Positions 1 through 12,259 of a stretch of 64,000 bases of DNA are shown piece after piece (position 1 is the first letter of the stretch; every line of letters begins with the position of its first letter). A model generated the notes under the pieces. The model did no database searches. It saw only the letters and a list, made by a program, of their open reading frames with translations, and was not told the origin of the DNA. The position numbers and the translations under genes were made by a program. Location: assembly GCA_002914845.1 (NCBI GenBank), contig JXTC01000144.1:62015-126014 (forward strand). Direction: 5' to 3'. The stretch comes from Trema orientale (lineage: Eukaryota > Streptophyta > Magnoliopsida > Rosales > Cannabaceae).

Positions 1-172
1 TCCTAATTGCCAAAAAAAAAAGTTCAGGGGATACATTGCAAATCTACGAAAAATTCAGGGGCTAATCATGTTAAATATTCTAAATTCAGGGTCCTAATTG
101 TCAAAAAAAAAAGTTCAGGGGATACATTGCAAACCATCGAAAAATTCAGGGACTAATCATGCCAAAAACCCT
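1..172. repeat. 91-bp tandem repeat, about 1.9 copies
   Basis: The unit that starts at 1 (tcctaattg) starts again at 92, giving a period of 91 bp. The copies differ at only a few positions. The unit has internal sub-repeats of the form 'ttcaggg'. The array is cut by the left edge, so its full length is unknown. No coding potential is visible. Confidence 0.85.
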
Positions 173-804
173 ATTTTAAATATCACTAAGACTTTTATTC
201 ATATGGTGACATGGGTATCCCTGATACTTTCTACAAGTGTCACTAAAAATAAATATTGACACTTGCAAATGACATATATCAAAATTTTTGTTGTACTGAC
301 AGAAATAAAAGTACTTGCATTGCATGGAAACTGTACAATATTAATTAGCATTATTGACAAACCAAATTCAGTAGATATATTAATATGAACATGTAATTAT
401 ATGTGTTACTATGGAATGAAACTGATTGTACAGTTTTTTATAATGTTTGTAGTAATCATCTAATTTGTTTAAACTTATGACTCTGGTTTTTTTTTTAAGG
501 AAAAAAAAAAGGGTTTGAGAGATCGATTAAAGTTCTAGATAACTTCAATTAAAGGAGGCCCAAACAAATCAGATATTCATAGAATCAAAATAACAATAAT
601 GAGTTTGGAGAGAGAAAAAAGTCGAATGTTGGGGAAGGCAACCAAAAACAAAATCCCGTGAAAATAATTAAAATTAATGCACTTAGATAGGCATATCTGA
701 ATTTTTTTTTTCCTTTTTTCCATTGAAACTTGGGAAATTACGCTCAGTGGTACTTTATAGACTTATGCTTTTACTTATGACAGGTTGTTTTTATGTTTTA
801 CAAT
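173..804. other. AT-rich spacer, nothing recognised
   Basis: Low-complexity AT-rich DNA with A and T runs. I see no open frame, RNA gene or repeat boundary here. Confidence 0.6.
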
Positions 805-1002
805 GAATAATGATAAGTATCCCAAAATTTATACCAAATTTTTAATATTAATGCGTATGACATGTGAGTTATCACTATTTAATTTGTGAATAAAATTGAC
901 TTATTTGTGGTGAGTTTTATACATCAATTGAATATTAACATTCATATGTCATATGTGTTATATTAAAAATTTGATACAAATTTTAGGATACTTAACATCA
1001 TC
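805..1002. mobile_element. Short inverted-repeat MITE, family with 'gtaccaaaatt' ends
   Basis: The left arm (gataagtatcccaaaattta and onward) and the reverse complement of the right arm (gatgttaagtatcctaaaat) match over about 40 bp. The element is about 200 bp long and has no coding capacity. The same arms recur at 38895-39092 and, more diverged, near 10436-10632 and 19206-19410, so this is a dispersed family. I could not read a target-site duplication at this copy. Confidence 0.65.
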
Positions 1003-1266
1003 TTTTTTATAATTACAACCATTTTTATAATGAATTTTCAAATCTACCCCTTTTCCATCATACTAATTAACTATTTTCATTGCTAGTTAATTATCAATTA
1101 GTTTATAATTACAATAGGCTAGGAATTATAGGTATATGCAAGTTGACTATTTTTCTCTTAGACTATTTGATTATCAATTAATTTATAATTATGAAATGGG
1201 TAAGAATTACACTTATCTACTGGTTGGCTATTTTCCTACTAGGCACATTTAGAACTATTTCTAAGT

Positions 1267-1915
1267 AAAATTAGCAAGACCAGCAGCACAACACATATAC
1301 AAGACCAATTTTCTTACTGAATTCCATCAGGTGGGGGAAGTTCGGAGTTCAGTTTTTACCAATCTCAGTGTAGTGGATAAATGTTGGACTGCTCCATTAT
1401 TGGGTTGCCTTAAGCTTAATATGAATGCTTCGGTTAGAACAAATGAAGATGTGGTGGGAATGGGTGCTGTTATCCGAGATCATAACGGGGTTGTTTTGGC
1501 TGCTTGCTTTAGCCGTTTTTTTGGGAATTTTTCTGCTAAAGATGCTGAATTGATAGCTATTCGAGAGGGGCTGCGTTTTGCTATTGATGCGGGCCTGTCT
1601 CCATCTTGTGTTGAAAGTGATGCTCTGAAGATTGTTAGTGCTATTCTTTCACCCCCAACCACTAGCTGCTAATTCCCCCTAGTTTCTGATATAAAATCGC
1701 TTATGAATATTGCTAATTGCGGTTCATGCCGCCATGTTTCTCGAGAAGAAAATAAGGTGACCCATAAATTAGCTAGTTTTGCTTGGTCTTCTTCTGATAA
1801 TATGTATTGAGTGGAGTCTAGTCCATTGTCTATTGTCTATTGCTTCTGCCGTTTTAATAGATGCTCTTTAATAATATTTCGTTATATTTCGTTGTTTCTC
1901 TCAAAAAAAACAAAA
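1267..1915 (+). pseudogene. 3' end of a LINE: degenerate RNase H domain
   Basis: The frame is open from 1267 and reads an RVT_3-type RNase H domain typical of plant L1-like LINEs: a KLNMNAS strand, GMGAVIRDHNG, the helix AELIAIREGL, VESDAL, and the terminal motif SREENKVTHKLASFAW. The order matches the family. An in-frame TAA at 1670-1672 interrupts the domain, and the same frame then resumes to a TGA at 1808-1810. The first catalytic Asp of the family (normally in a NVDGA-like motif) is Asn here, so this copy would be inactive even without the stop. A short AT-rich tail and an A-run near 1900-1908 fit a LINE 3' end. No reverse transcriptase lies upstream, so the copy is 5'-truncated. Confidence 0.8.
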
Positions 1916-2189
1916 AGAACCAATTCCTCAGCCGATCTAGAAATAAACTCCTCACAGGAATTATCAAATACACTTTACAAACATATAAATTATACAAAAA
2001 TCAAACCCACTAAGCTCAACAAATTTAACTACTTGATCAAATCTAAACCAGATTCTATGACCAAATTAGTTTTTCAACCATCAAAATCAAGCCCCCACCA
2101 CACTCCCTCCCTCCCCCCCCTCTCTAACTTCTCCTTTTGTCTTTCTTAATTCAAAAATCCAATTCCCATAAATCTCACACACAACTGCA

Positions 2190-2597
2190 ATGGAGCTCGC
2201 CCTGGGGTTCGCCTTTCTCTCTCTACTTTCTCTCTCCACTCTCACTGCTCCGGCGCCGGCGAATAACTCCACATCTTGCCTGATGGATTTGAACTTCTTG
2301 ACCCGATCGAATCGCCTGGAACTCGACAGCTTGCCGGAATTTCAGACCGCTTCCTCCATCTCCGGTGATGGTGAAGCCCAAATCAATTATACCAAAGTCC
2401 CCTACTCTCCCTCTACGACATCGCTATGGCCCAACACCTCAAGGAGACTTTTCAATTCCAGCTCCCCAATCTCCAAACCTCCATTTCTTTCCCTTGACGA
2501 TTTTCGATCCAAGCTCTCGTCGTTTTCGGCCTCCATTTCCCAAATCGTTTTAGGGGTATTTTTGGACATTCAAGATTCAAAATCGTTAGATTTCTGA
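2190..2597 (+). CDS. Orphan first-exon-like ORF with secretory signal, family not recognised
   Basis: This ORF has 135 codons and starts at ATG 2190 after a CT-rich leader that resembles a plant 5' UTR. The first 24 residues (MELALGFAFLSLLSLSTLTA and PAPA) look like a cleavable signal peptide. The rest is rich in Ser, Pro and Asn with several N-glycosylation sequons. The GC content is higher than that of its surroundings. After about residue 118 a possible splice donor (g|gtattt) occurs, and the last residues look like intron read-through. Another frame at 2384-2484 reads a protein-like stretch (LYDIAMAQHLKETFQFQ) up to a stop, which suggests frameshifts in an older gene. No continuation exon was found downstream. 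It may be a gene fragment or a decayed gene; I do not recognise a family. Confidence 0.35.
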   Translation: MELALGFAFLSLLSLSTLTAPAPANNSTSCLMDLNFLTRSNRLELDSLPEFQTASSISGDGEAQINYTKVPYSPSTTSLWPNTSRRLFNSSSPISKPPFLSLDDFRSKLSSFSASISQIVLGVFLDIQDSKSLDF

Positions 2598-3892
2598 AGT
2601 TTTTTGATTTGTTGTTATAAATGAAAGTTCAAAATTTGGAAATGCTATATTTAAAAGAAGCCGTTTACATGGGCCCATGTTTGAGTTTCAGGCCACACAA
2701 GATAAGCCCAATTTATCCAAGTGACGATATGGGTGAGGCTGAAAGGTTTGAACTTTGAAGGATTAGGCTCAATTTGTGAGGGCAAGCTTTTGCATTTAAA
2801 ACAATATTTTTTTCAATATTTTGGTTTATAATTATTTTTTATTATAAATTACCAATTTGTCTCTAATTTTTCTTAAACTAGTTGAGGATTAGACTGTCTA
2901 ATAGTCAGTTGAGTATTTTAAACTGATTAGTTGAGGTTTTGTCTACTGATTGGTTAAAGTTTGACCATTGAGTATTGATTGGTTGAGTGTTGTCAACTGG
3001 CTGGTTGAGTTTTTATTCACCAATTAGTGGAAATAAAAAAAAAAATCATAATAAGGAATTTTTGGTAAAAACTATTGTATGTCTAAATATATTTATTGAA
3101 CTGCTATATAACTTGAATTTAGAACTGCTATTTATAAATAACCTGAAGTTTGAACTTTTTGTAGGTAAAGCTTAGTTTCTGTTCAGCTAAATGGTCGAAA
3201 TAGAATTTAAACATTAACCAAGTTGCATCAACAATATGATAATCCTCTGCACCATAAATGTTGTATATTTTAGTAAAACAACGGTTACAAGTCCAAAACA
3301 GAACAAATAAAAGGTAACACTTACAATCTGTAAACTGATAAAATTATCCGTGTAAAAGGACCCAAAAAAAAAAGAAGAAAAATCTGGACTAGTGCCAATG
3401 ATGACAACTTTGGGGTCCCAAAATCAGTATTCCTAAGGGCATTTACTAATACGCAATGAAAAAAAGGAAAAGATTTGAAGATGAACGAGATTTGAGTTAT
3501 CCCTTTCTAATATAACACGTACGTGAGAGATTAACAAAACTTTTTCCTAAATGTGTAAATAAACACATGAATGAATGGGAAATGAAAATTCCTTAGTTCT
3601 TTTTCTATTACAGCCTATAGCGGATTAATAAACATGGTCTCAATGTAGCACAGTTATGATCAAGTAAATATGGAATACTTTAAATACAAATAAAAATAGA
3701 AAAGCTGATATGCAAATTTCCTAGATTTTGCTTCACATGTTGGTTTTCTAGTTGGTAGTCAAAGGCCATAAAAGTCCCAACAGTGTGCAAAAACCCTCAC
3801 ACCTCAGCCCACGTTACTTTTCCACTGCCTATTACCCAATATGGCAATATCTTATGAAAGCCCATATAAGCCCGTCCTTTTATGGATACCCA
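2598..3892. other. AT-rich spacer, nothing recognised
   Basis: Downstream of the orphan exon I searched for matching exons and saw none. Repeated short motifs of the type 'ttgagt..ttgactgattgg' occur at about 2880-3010, possibly a decayed tandem array. No gene is supported. Confidence 0.5.
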
Positions 3893-3901
3893 TCGAGTGG
3901 A

Positions 3902-4176
3902 AGGGAAAAGGACATGGGTAAGACTAACTTGGGCCAAGATCACTTTTTTGTACCTTTTTTTTAAAAACAACATTTTTAGGAGTATCAGGAACTTCTTGAC
4001 TTATAGTAAAGAGCATCTTGACCATAAAAAAGTCCTAAATAATTATTTTTCAATGGTCAAAATGTTCTTGATCATAGGTCAAGACGTCCTTGACACTCTT
4101 AAAAATGTTAATTTAAAAAAAAAATGCACAAAAAAGTCATCTTGGCCCAAGTTAGTCTTACCCATGTCATTTTCTC
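3902..4176. mobile_element. Mutator-type MITE with perfect 9-bp target duplication
   Basis: The element is flanked by identical 9-mers, tcgagtgga at 3893-3901 and 4177-4185. Its ends are inverted repeats: gggaaaaggacatgggtaag on the left and gagaaaatgacatgggtaag as reverse complement of the right. The arms stay similar for about 60 bp, through a 'cttgggccaagat' block. Nine-bp duplications and long G-starting TIRs are typical of Mutator-like elements. There is no coding capacity, so it is a non-autonomous derivative. A second copy of the same family starts 36 bp downstream. Confidence 0.9.
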
Positions 4177-4211
4177 TCGAGTGGAATGGATATCATTACA
4201 GTAAAAGCCCT

Positions 4212-4473
4212 AAGAAAGAGACAAGACTAATTTGGGCCAAAATGACTCTTTTGTCCTTTCTTTACAAAATGACATTTGTAAGAATATCAGTGACATCTTG
4301 ACCTATGTTCAAGAATTTTTTAATCATGAAAAAGTCCTAAATACTAATTTTTTAATGTCAATAAGCTATTGACCTATGGTCTCAAAAATCCTTCACTTTA
4401 AAAATGTCATTTTTAGAAAAATGTAGAAAAAAGTCACTTTGGCCCAAATTAGTCCTATCCATGTCATTTTCTC
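4212..4473. mobile_element. Second, adjacent copy of the Mutator-type MITE
   Basis: This copy matches the element at 3902-4176 along its length, including the inner 'aaaaagtcctaaata' block, but is more diverged. Imperfect 9-mers flank it: aaaagccct at 4203-4211 and taaagccat at 4474-4482 (7 of 9 match). It has its own degraded duplication, so it is probably an independent insertion and not a tandem duplication. Confidence 0.75.
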
Positions 4474-4559
4474 TAAAGCCATCTAGGTCTATGCATATTA
4501 GTTATTATGTTCCAACTACCTCTCATTGTCTCTTCCTTAGTTCCTTATTATGTTCTCAA

Positions 4560-4560
4560 A

Positions 4561-4605
<45 letters not shown>
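4560..4605. repeat. (TTA)n microsatellite
   Basis: About 15 uninterrupted tta/att units. A tyrosine-rich ORF across it is an artefact of the repeat. Confidence 0.95.
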
Positions 4606-5034
4606 GTGCTAAATAAGAAATAAAAAAGATCCTTATATTTCTAGGAACATGATCATGGCTGCTTAATTCCAATTTGGACTAGTTGCCAGTTGGTTTCTAA
4701 GCCCACTTACGGTTTTGAAACGAAACATAAAAGATCAGGGCTGGTAATGGCATGTCACTTTTTTTTTTTTTTTTGGGTGAAAAGGTCAACTAAGGGCGAT
4801 CATAGATAATCAGCTCCTTATGAGAATATTGTCAAACAACGTTATAGTAGGGAAATTAACGAACATAAATCTATTCACAGTTCTATCCGAGTGTCTAGCA
4901 ACAAAGGACTAATGTAAGCAGTACACTGAGGTCTGGATGGGCTCACATGTCACTCTGACATTAAATTGAGGAATTTTGCCTAACAAACCGCCTAGCTGCA
5001 ATTTGTTTTACCACTACAGTATCACACTCGGTGT

Positions 5035-5888
5035 CAGTGGCGGACTGGATTTTTGGAAAAAAAATCCTTACATTATATATATATAGTATTTATATATTAA
5101 ATCATTTAACTCATAATTTTCTTTTCATTAAATTTAAATTTTGTACATTTAACCTATTCAAAATTAAATTAATTATTTCTCTAATCCTTAAATATCATCA
5201 ATCTATTTAATTTTAAATTTATTATAGTTTATCTTGATCTCTTTTACCTCTATATTTTTTTCTCCCTAACTTTTATCAACAACTTATTTTTTTCTTAAAA
5301 TTTATTGGTTTAATCGACTAGCAATTATTATATCATATTAGGTAACGTATAAAATTAAAAAAAAATAATTTTATGTTGGATACATGTGATATTTGTGTGT
5401 GTACTTATGTGCATATTTTTTGGTAGATTGGTCTAAATTAATGTTTTATATTTGTATTTTTTAAAAGGTTTTTCAATTCACTCACATATTTAGTTGTGAC
5501 ATTTTATTTGTAATACATATGTATTATGTAAAAAGATATATGTTTGTAAATTTTACATCATTTTGTTTTCTTCTCCTAGTTTGTAAATGTTATAAAATAA
5601 GTGAGTTTTCTATCCCTATTTTAGAAGGTATTTTAAATAAAAATTGTACTAATTATTTTATATATGAGAAAACAATGATACTATAACATCAAATAGAGTA
5701 AGAATTATTTTTTCATATTTTATTATAACTACGAAGTTAAAAAAACTAATTTTAAATTATAATCTGAATATTTGATATTAAACTTAAAAAATATATAAGT
5801 AAATTGATTTTGTTGAATTTTTAGTTAAGCTAGGTTAAACTTTTAATGTCCATGTTTGCCCCGAAATATATCTCTGGCTCCGCCACTC
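5035..5888. mobile_element. hAT-type non-autonomous element, 854 bp
   Basis: The ends are cagtggcggactgg and, as reverse complement, gagtggcggagccag: short inverted repeats with the CAGTGGCGGA start common in plant hAT-type elements. Flanking 8-mers are ctcggtgt (5027-5034) and ctccgtgt (5889-5896), 7 of 8 identical. The interior is very AT-rich without any long ORF, so no transposase is encoded. Confidence 0.8.
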
Positions 5889-5896
5889 CTCCGTGT

Positions 5897-8800
5897 TTGA
5901 TATCTGAGAATAGAAACTAAATAATATAGCTGACTTCTACTCGGAACCACTAGCTGAGTAGCTGTTGGCACGAGGAATTTTAGTCGAGTCACAATATTCA
6001 TCCGTACTGTAGTGCTAGCTCAAGCGCTCAACATGGGCCCGTACACTTACAAAACATGGAGTGGGTTTCTTTTCTTTTTCTTTTTTTTTTTGGAAAAAAA
6101 TAAAATAAAAATAAAACAAGAAACATCAAGGCAATTTGAAAATTAGCATGCATAAATGAACACCACTACTTTTTGTTGTTTCTTCCTTCGAATAAAAAAT
6201 TACGAGAGAATAGTACTTCTAAACCTGATGCTCTTGCTATCTTGTAGTTGCCAAATTGGTGTGATAAAAGTATAGGTACATGTAACAAAAAGCATGAAAA
6301 TATTGTATAATTCTCATGATTTGAAATTGCAAAAGGGATCAAAATGCTATAATTGCAATTATGGAAACGGATTCTTATCACACTCAATTACCTTTTCGGA
6401 AACACATGCTTGGAATTATATCCAAACGTACCTTGCATGGTTATTTTGCATGACAGTCAAATTTGACTGATTTTTTCTTTTTTTCTTTTTCTTTTTTTTT
6501 TTTCATTCAGAGACATGATTGCATCTTGCCATGACAAATATGATACCAATTTTGCTTCCAAAAGAGGGTCAATCCAAAGGCCCTTTTTGTGCAGATTTGA
6601 AGCCCATATATTCACTGAGATTTGTCTACTCTCTGCTCTATTTTCTAAGACCACCCAAAAAAAAAAATGAATGAAAATACTATTTCCAAATTTCCAATAC
6701 TGAGATGAGAATTAATGAAGCTAGCTAACATGTAGAGGTCCCCATACTTGTTTCGTACCAAGGATAACAGCTAGCAGCCACCAGACACACACAGCTCTAC
6801 TTTCTCTTGCATTCTTTTTTTTTTTCCCCCTACCATAGAATTCGCCTCTAATTTAAAAACAATATCCACCAAAATTTTGTACCAAATTAAATGATTTCAA
6901 AATCGTCGATTCTGTAATTGGTTTCCAAAATAAGTTCAATATGCATGAAATGAAGTGCATTAATTAATTTGTTAAAGAATTCATTTGACACTTTTCATTT
7001 TAATTAAGCTTTGTTGTCTTGCAATTATCAATTAATTAATTAAACTAAACTAAAGAAAGAAATACACTTCAAAGTGCAAATGTAAACGAGTGTGTCGAAT
7101 TTTATCATGGTATGAAAATATATATATTTATCTAAAAACATTTACCTTAAAAGATAAAGGAAAAAAAAACAAAAAAAAATTAAGAAAAAAAAAAACAAAA
7201 CAAAAGATTTATCAACTAACAGCACGTAAAAGATGTACATCTAGTTTTCAGTTTGCCATCTAAATAGACAATCAATAAGATCAATATTGTACGTAGGTAT
7301 TACCCACTTTGGACTCATGATCATAGTTTTCTCAGAACATATATACACAAGTGGTTGATATTCTCTTATGTCAAGTACTGTGTCTAAACTTCTCATTTAG
7401 ACAACGTTATTATAATACTTTATATTAAAACAAGTGTTCGTGTGCATGTTATGGTAGTTCAAAACTTAATACTCAACCACCAAAATTTTTTTAAAAAAAA
7501 TGAATATTATGAATCTTATACTATAGTAAAGCTTTAATGGATGTACTACTCAATCTCCATTAGCGTGCCTTTGACCAAAATAAAATTGAAAATTATAAGT
7601 GATGATGCTGGCATATGCTGGCATTGGCAAATTAATCGAGAAAATTCATGCATAATGCTACGTTTTCAAAGCTGGCAGGTAAAGTTGATAATAGTTTTTT
7701 CTCACTTCTTTATTTTTTTTTTAAAAAAAAATATTAGTTCTTAGTTGAAGATCAGGAGCCACACGATCCTCAATCTTTTTAGGCAATTGAGCCCGTGGAA
7801 TTTAAGATAGGTGTTACACATTACAAACTAATCTCTTAAATTTTGCAAATTTATTAAAATAAATGAACTATATGTATGTCTTGTACAATATAAGTTATTA
7901 TAAAGTTTCAAACAAAACTGAATTTATGTATATTATTTGTTAAGTTACATCGAATAAGCATCTTGTCTTAACAAGTTCTCACTTTTATAATCTTCCTAAA
8001 TAATCATGGGTAGAAAAAAAATAGAAACTTCACTTTTATTTTCAATTTTGTGCTTTTAACGATGAACTCACAGAATCACATTTATTTTAGGGAAGCTTTC
8101 CTTAAATATCATGGTGTTACATAGCTTTTTTTATTTTTCCTTTTCAATGAAAGGCTAGGATGGTAGATATCTACGTGAACAAAATTAATACACATCGTAA
8201 ATGTATTATATGGTGCTAAAATTTTCGAGATAGGACCATTTATATAATTTTTTGTCCCTTTTTTCTTCGTATCATAAGCTACATAATACCCATTACCGAA
8301 AAAAAGAAAAAAAAAAAAAAAAAAAGCTACATAATACTAAGTAGCTTTCGTCTCTTCCTATAAACCCATGTGGCATTTGAATCTATATCTTAATTCAACA
8401 TCATGCGAAAGAACCTTCACCAATTGACACTCTTTATAGAATTTAGTAGTAGCTTAGTAATCATAACGATAGCATTTTAATTTATATACTTACTAAAATT
8501 ATTTGAAACTTTTTGTATTTTAGTGAAATTTTTTTTAAGTGTTTCTTTTTCTTAATTAAATATTTAACGAACCAATTAAGTGGAGATAATTTTTTTAATA
8601 GTGGCACACTTCCACACTCGAAGGTCCCAACTTTTAAGCATTGCTCTAAGAGTATGACCAATTTGTCTAGCATATGACTCATTATTACAAGACAAATTTA
8701 GACACACAAACCTTAATAACTATTTTTTTTTAATAAAAAAAGGGGGAAAAACATAAACACAAACACGTGATCCCTACTACTAATCTCTATGTTAGTCTTA

Positions 8801-8935
8801 CCAATCTCACCACTTGTCCATTTTTTTTAAGTCACAAAATTCCAAGAAAACAAAGGATTTTGGATTTAATTCCGGAATTAGTAAATAAAAAAAGAAAATA
8901 ATGAAATTAATAAATAAAATTATAACGTAAAAAGG
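5897..8935. other. Gene-free AT-rich DNA
   Basis: About 3 kb with poly-A/T tracts (for example near 6480, 7160-7200 and 8300) and no supported gene. Small ORFs at 6166-6387 and 6457-6654 (minus) and 7541-7744 (plus) resemble no family I know. Confidence 0.6.
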
Positions 8936-8939
8936 CGGG

Positions 8940-9275
8940 TCCACCTCGGAAAGCAGCTAAAAAAAGAGAGACCCTCACCCTTGTGAAGCTGTAGACTAAG
9001 ACAGAGCTCTTTCCTTGAACGCACACCCCCGGGACCACCGGAGACCACCACGTGGTCCCTCGTGACCCGCACGTTCAAACCCTGTTTTCAAGGTCTTACC
9101 CTCAATTCCAAGCTCTGCCCCGCACTATATTAATACTTTCTGGCCTCACTATTGTATCTCTTGCTTGTCCACTGTTTCGGTCTGCTTCTCCCCAAAATAC
9201 TGCCACGTTTCACTCCCTTAGCTTGGCGTTGACCACATATTCTACACCGGGGAAAACTTTTCATCCGAGCTGAAA
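8940..9275. other. GC-richer non-coding island with G-box motif
   Basis: This stretch is clearly richer in GC than its surroundings. It contains a palindromic G-box (ccacgtgg, about 9049-9056) and a second ACGT core at about 9071. It also has a short 73-codon ORF with no recognisable family. It could be an old promoter or exon relic. I see no gene attached. Confidence 0.4.
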
Positions 9276-9279
9276 AATG

Positions 9280-10430
9280 CATGATAAATACGTGTATATA
9301 GAGTTAATTGCTAAAACAAGGTTTAATCGTCTTTTGATACGTACAACATTATTCGACCATATTAAAAATATATGCAAATATCTCCTTTCTGTGTGTAAAT
9401 TGGATGATCTGTGTCGAGCTTTAAATTACTTTTAATAGATTTTAAATGTTTGTCAGCAAAATAAAAGGATATTTTCAATATAAATTTCGTAGTTAGCGAG
9501 GCTTTTTTTGTCAATTTGTACGCGGATGATTAATATTTGCAAAGATTTTTTTAAATAGGAGAGCTATATTTACACCCCACTCTCATATTAAGACAACTCA
9601 GGACAACTTTTTAAACCCAGGAAGAGAAATGGTGCATGCCATCCTAGCTCCTTCAACTTTTCTTTCTCTTATTCTCCATCAATAAATTGAAAATTGAGAA
9701 TTACAATGCAACCAAAAAATAGTTAGATGTCCTTTTATTTTGTTCTATTTTATCAGTCTTTAGTTTACTTATTAAAATATTTTGTGTATATGAAAATCAA
9801 AATAGTAAATTGAATGTTTTTAAAAATATTAATCCACCTCATTCCTCATAATTTTCTGTTTTATAGATTCAGAGAAACTTTTCAATTTTATTTCTTTATT
9901 TTTTTTTTTTAGTTTTCATTGTCAATCTATATAATCTTCCTTAAAACTTCGTTTGAGATTACATGCCTCCTGAATATAATTTAGTTTTTCAATAGAAATA
10001 CAAAAAAAAAAAAAAAAACAAATGAGAAAGAAATTAATGGAATAATAATTCAAAAGTTGAAGATTAATATTAAAGCGAAAATTAAAATGTGAAAGTGGGA
10101 AAGAAAGGAAGGCAAACGACGATTATAAGAGAGGCCAGTATATATATTCGTATATATTTGGATTCTAGAAATCGAGGAAAAGAAAAAGAAACAGAGGGAT
10201 ATTGCAAATGCAAAGCTAGAAGAAGGGGTGTACCATTAATTTTAAAGTTTGTCAAATTTAGTCTTTTTATTATAAAAAAAAAAAAAAAAGTGCTTTTATA
10301 CTATTTAGGGGTGACTATTTAGGGGTGCAAATATAGCTCCCCTTTTAAATACCAAGGTATAATTCTATAGATGCCAAAAGAGAGGTTTGAAATTGAAATT
10401 GTAGAAAAGTTATAACTCAATTTTTTTTTT
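9280..10430. other. AT-rich spacer, nothing recognised
   Basis: AT-rich DNA with homopolymer runs at about 9900, 10003 and 10275. No gene or repeat boundary is supported. Confidence 0.55.
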
Positions 10431-10435
10431 TTGAT

Positions 10436-10632
10436 TGTTATTAATGATAGGAATCCAAACTTTTTAATAAAAACAAATACGTTATATGAGTTATCACTAT
10501 TTAATTTGTGATCCATTATTAAATTTATTTGTAGCAAATTTTAATACACTAATTGAAAAGTGACCAAAAAAAAAAACTTTATATGCTATATGTATTAGTA
10601 TTAAAAATTTAGGATAGTAATTGAAATTCCTA
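10436..10632. mobile_element. Diverged MITE related to the copy at 805-1002
   Basis: It shares the inner block 'gagttatcactatttaatttgtga' character for much of its length with 805-1002, and its two arms (tttttaata and its complement) fold back on each other. Ends are diverged and no target duplication is readable. Confidence 0.5.
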
Positions 10633-11308
10633 AAATATTATCAATATTTTCTAAATAGTTGGAAAAAGTATGGTAAGTGCCCCATAATATGAGTAGCTAG
10701 TTTAGCAACTACAAAAATTTAACACGATAATCGAATTTTTAGTTTAATAGTGATGAATAAGCTCTTTTTAACTCGCGAATGATACTACACATACAAGTCA
10801 AATTCTAATTTCTTTTTTAACAAAGCAATGTGATAGTATATTATTATTATTATTTGAAATAGTAATGTGATAGTTTGTTGTTATTTTGTGATTGGTATGA
10901 TATATTGTATAGTAATTAACATTAATGTTAGGTTTCGATTGAATGAATCGAATCATGTGGTACAATCCGATTAAATAAAATAAATTAGTTTATTTAAAAA
11001 ATTCGAATTAGATTTGGAATTAGGAGTGAGCATAGGTCAGATTGGACGAGTTACACGACTCACCCAATCTAACTAAATAAATTTCGGGATGCATTTTTTA
11101 CAACCTAAAGCTCGTCCAACAAATTGAAACTTAGTTCATAAGCTGCTCAAAGTTTTTGTTGGGTTAACCTAAATTAGCTTCTTCTCTTTTTTTCATTTAT
11201 TTTTTTTACATTTTTTTAAAAAAGGCCAAAATTGTGAGGTTTGGGGGTTACAAAATTGTCTATTTGGCTTTAAATTGAACAAAAAGACAAAGCCCCTCAA
11301 GTTTTGAG

Positions 11309-12259
11309 TAGAAGTATAAATATGGGTTGTCCAACCCGACCCGGCCTAGTAGAGATGTAAAGTGGGTCAGGCTAAGCCAGTCCAATCCACATTTGATATA
11401 TTCACGCGGGCTTTGTACCGGGCTTAGGTATGGCCCATATAAAATATGGGCCGAGTCAGCCTAGCCCCTATTCCTATCAAAGAGCCCGGCAAGGCCCACA
11501 GGTCTAGCTCACATTTTATGCAAGCTTAGGTTATAAGAGTCGAATATGGGTCAAAATACGGGCCTAATTTTGTTGTTGTTCTATGCTTTAAAATATCAAA
11601 TATGTGCTTATGTGGGATAAAATATGAGCCTCATACCTATTGATATTCTTTTAAAATATGAATAAATTAAAAATAAAAAATAAGTAAATAAATAACATTA
11701 AAAACATATATATGAAAATATTTATTAAGATTTTTTATAATTTTAATTAATAAATATATTTGAAATTATATATAAAATGGCTAAATATGGGCCTAATTTG
11801 AAACTGCAGAAATGTGGGCCGGCCGGGCCCCTACTCTATGTACTGGGCTGGTCCATGCTCATATTAATGTGGGTCGAGCTCGGTCGGTATCGTGTTTTTT
11901 TTTTGAAATGTGAGCCGACCCATAAAGGCTGAACCATATTGACATTTCTATGGACCTGGTCTAGAAGAGTCTATATGATAATGTGGGTCGACTCAGCCCA
12001 GCCCATCCCATACTAAAGTATTAGAAGCCTTTCCCAGCACTAGAGCCCACCAAGGCCAGCCCTAAAACGAGCCAAAAATAGGTCAACTGGGCCCTATAAT
12101 CAATATTAGGTCTCTTGGCCCAAAAAAAAAAATGGCAAGCCCTGACCCAAGGCCCAACTCACTCAAGGTTTAGGGTCGGGCCAAGACTAGGCTAAACTAA
12201 TACCAGGCCAGCCCATGGGCCATGCAAGGGTCACGAGCTAGCCCATATTTACAGCTTTA
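11309..12259. mobile_element. hAT-type element with perfect 8-bp target duplication, carrying a nested insertion
   Basis: Identical 8-mers gttttgag lie at 11301-11308 and 12260-12267. The termini are inverted repeats: tagaagtataaatatggg on the left and taaagctgtaaatatggg as reverse complement of the right. The interior is full of GGCCC/GGGCC motifs. A second element (11350-11950) sits inside it near the left end. No transposase frame is present. Confidence 0.85.
11350..11950. mobile_element. GGCCC-rich element nested in the hAT-type element
   Basis: The ends are tagagatgtaaagtgggtc and, as reverse complement, tagaaatgtcaatatggttc. The interior (gggccgagtcagcc, then an AT-rich core with 'aaataagtaaataaataaca', then gggccggccggg) is matched by 42826-43342. 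The flanking 8-mers do not match well, so the insertion boundaries are approximate. Confidence 0.7.

Noticed and set aside
4404..4616. ORF ending in a poly-tyrosine run
   Set aside because: The tyrosines are the (TTA)n microsatellite read in one frame, and the start lies in a MITE arm.
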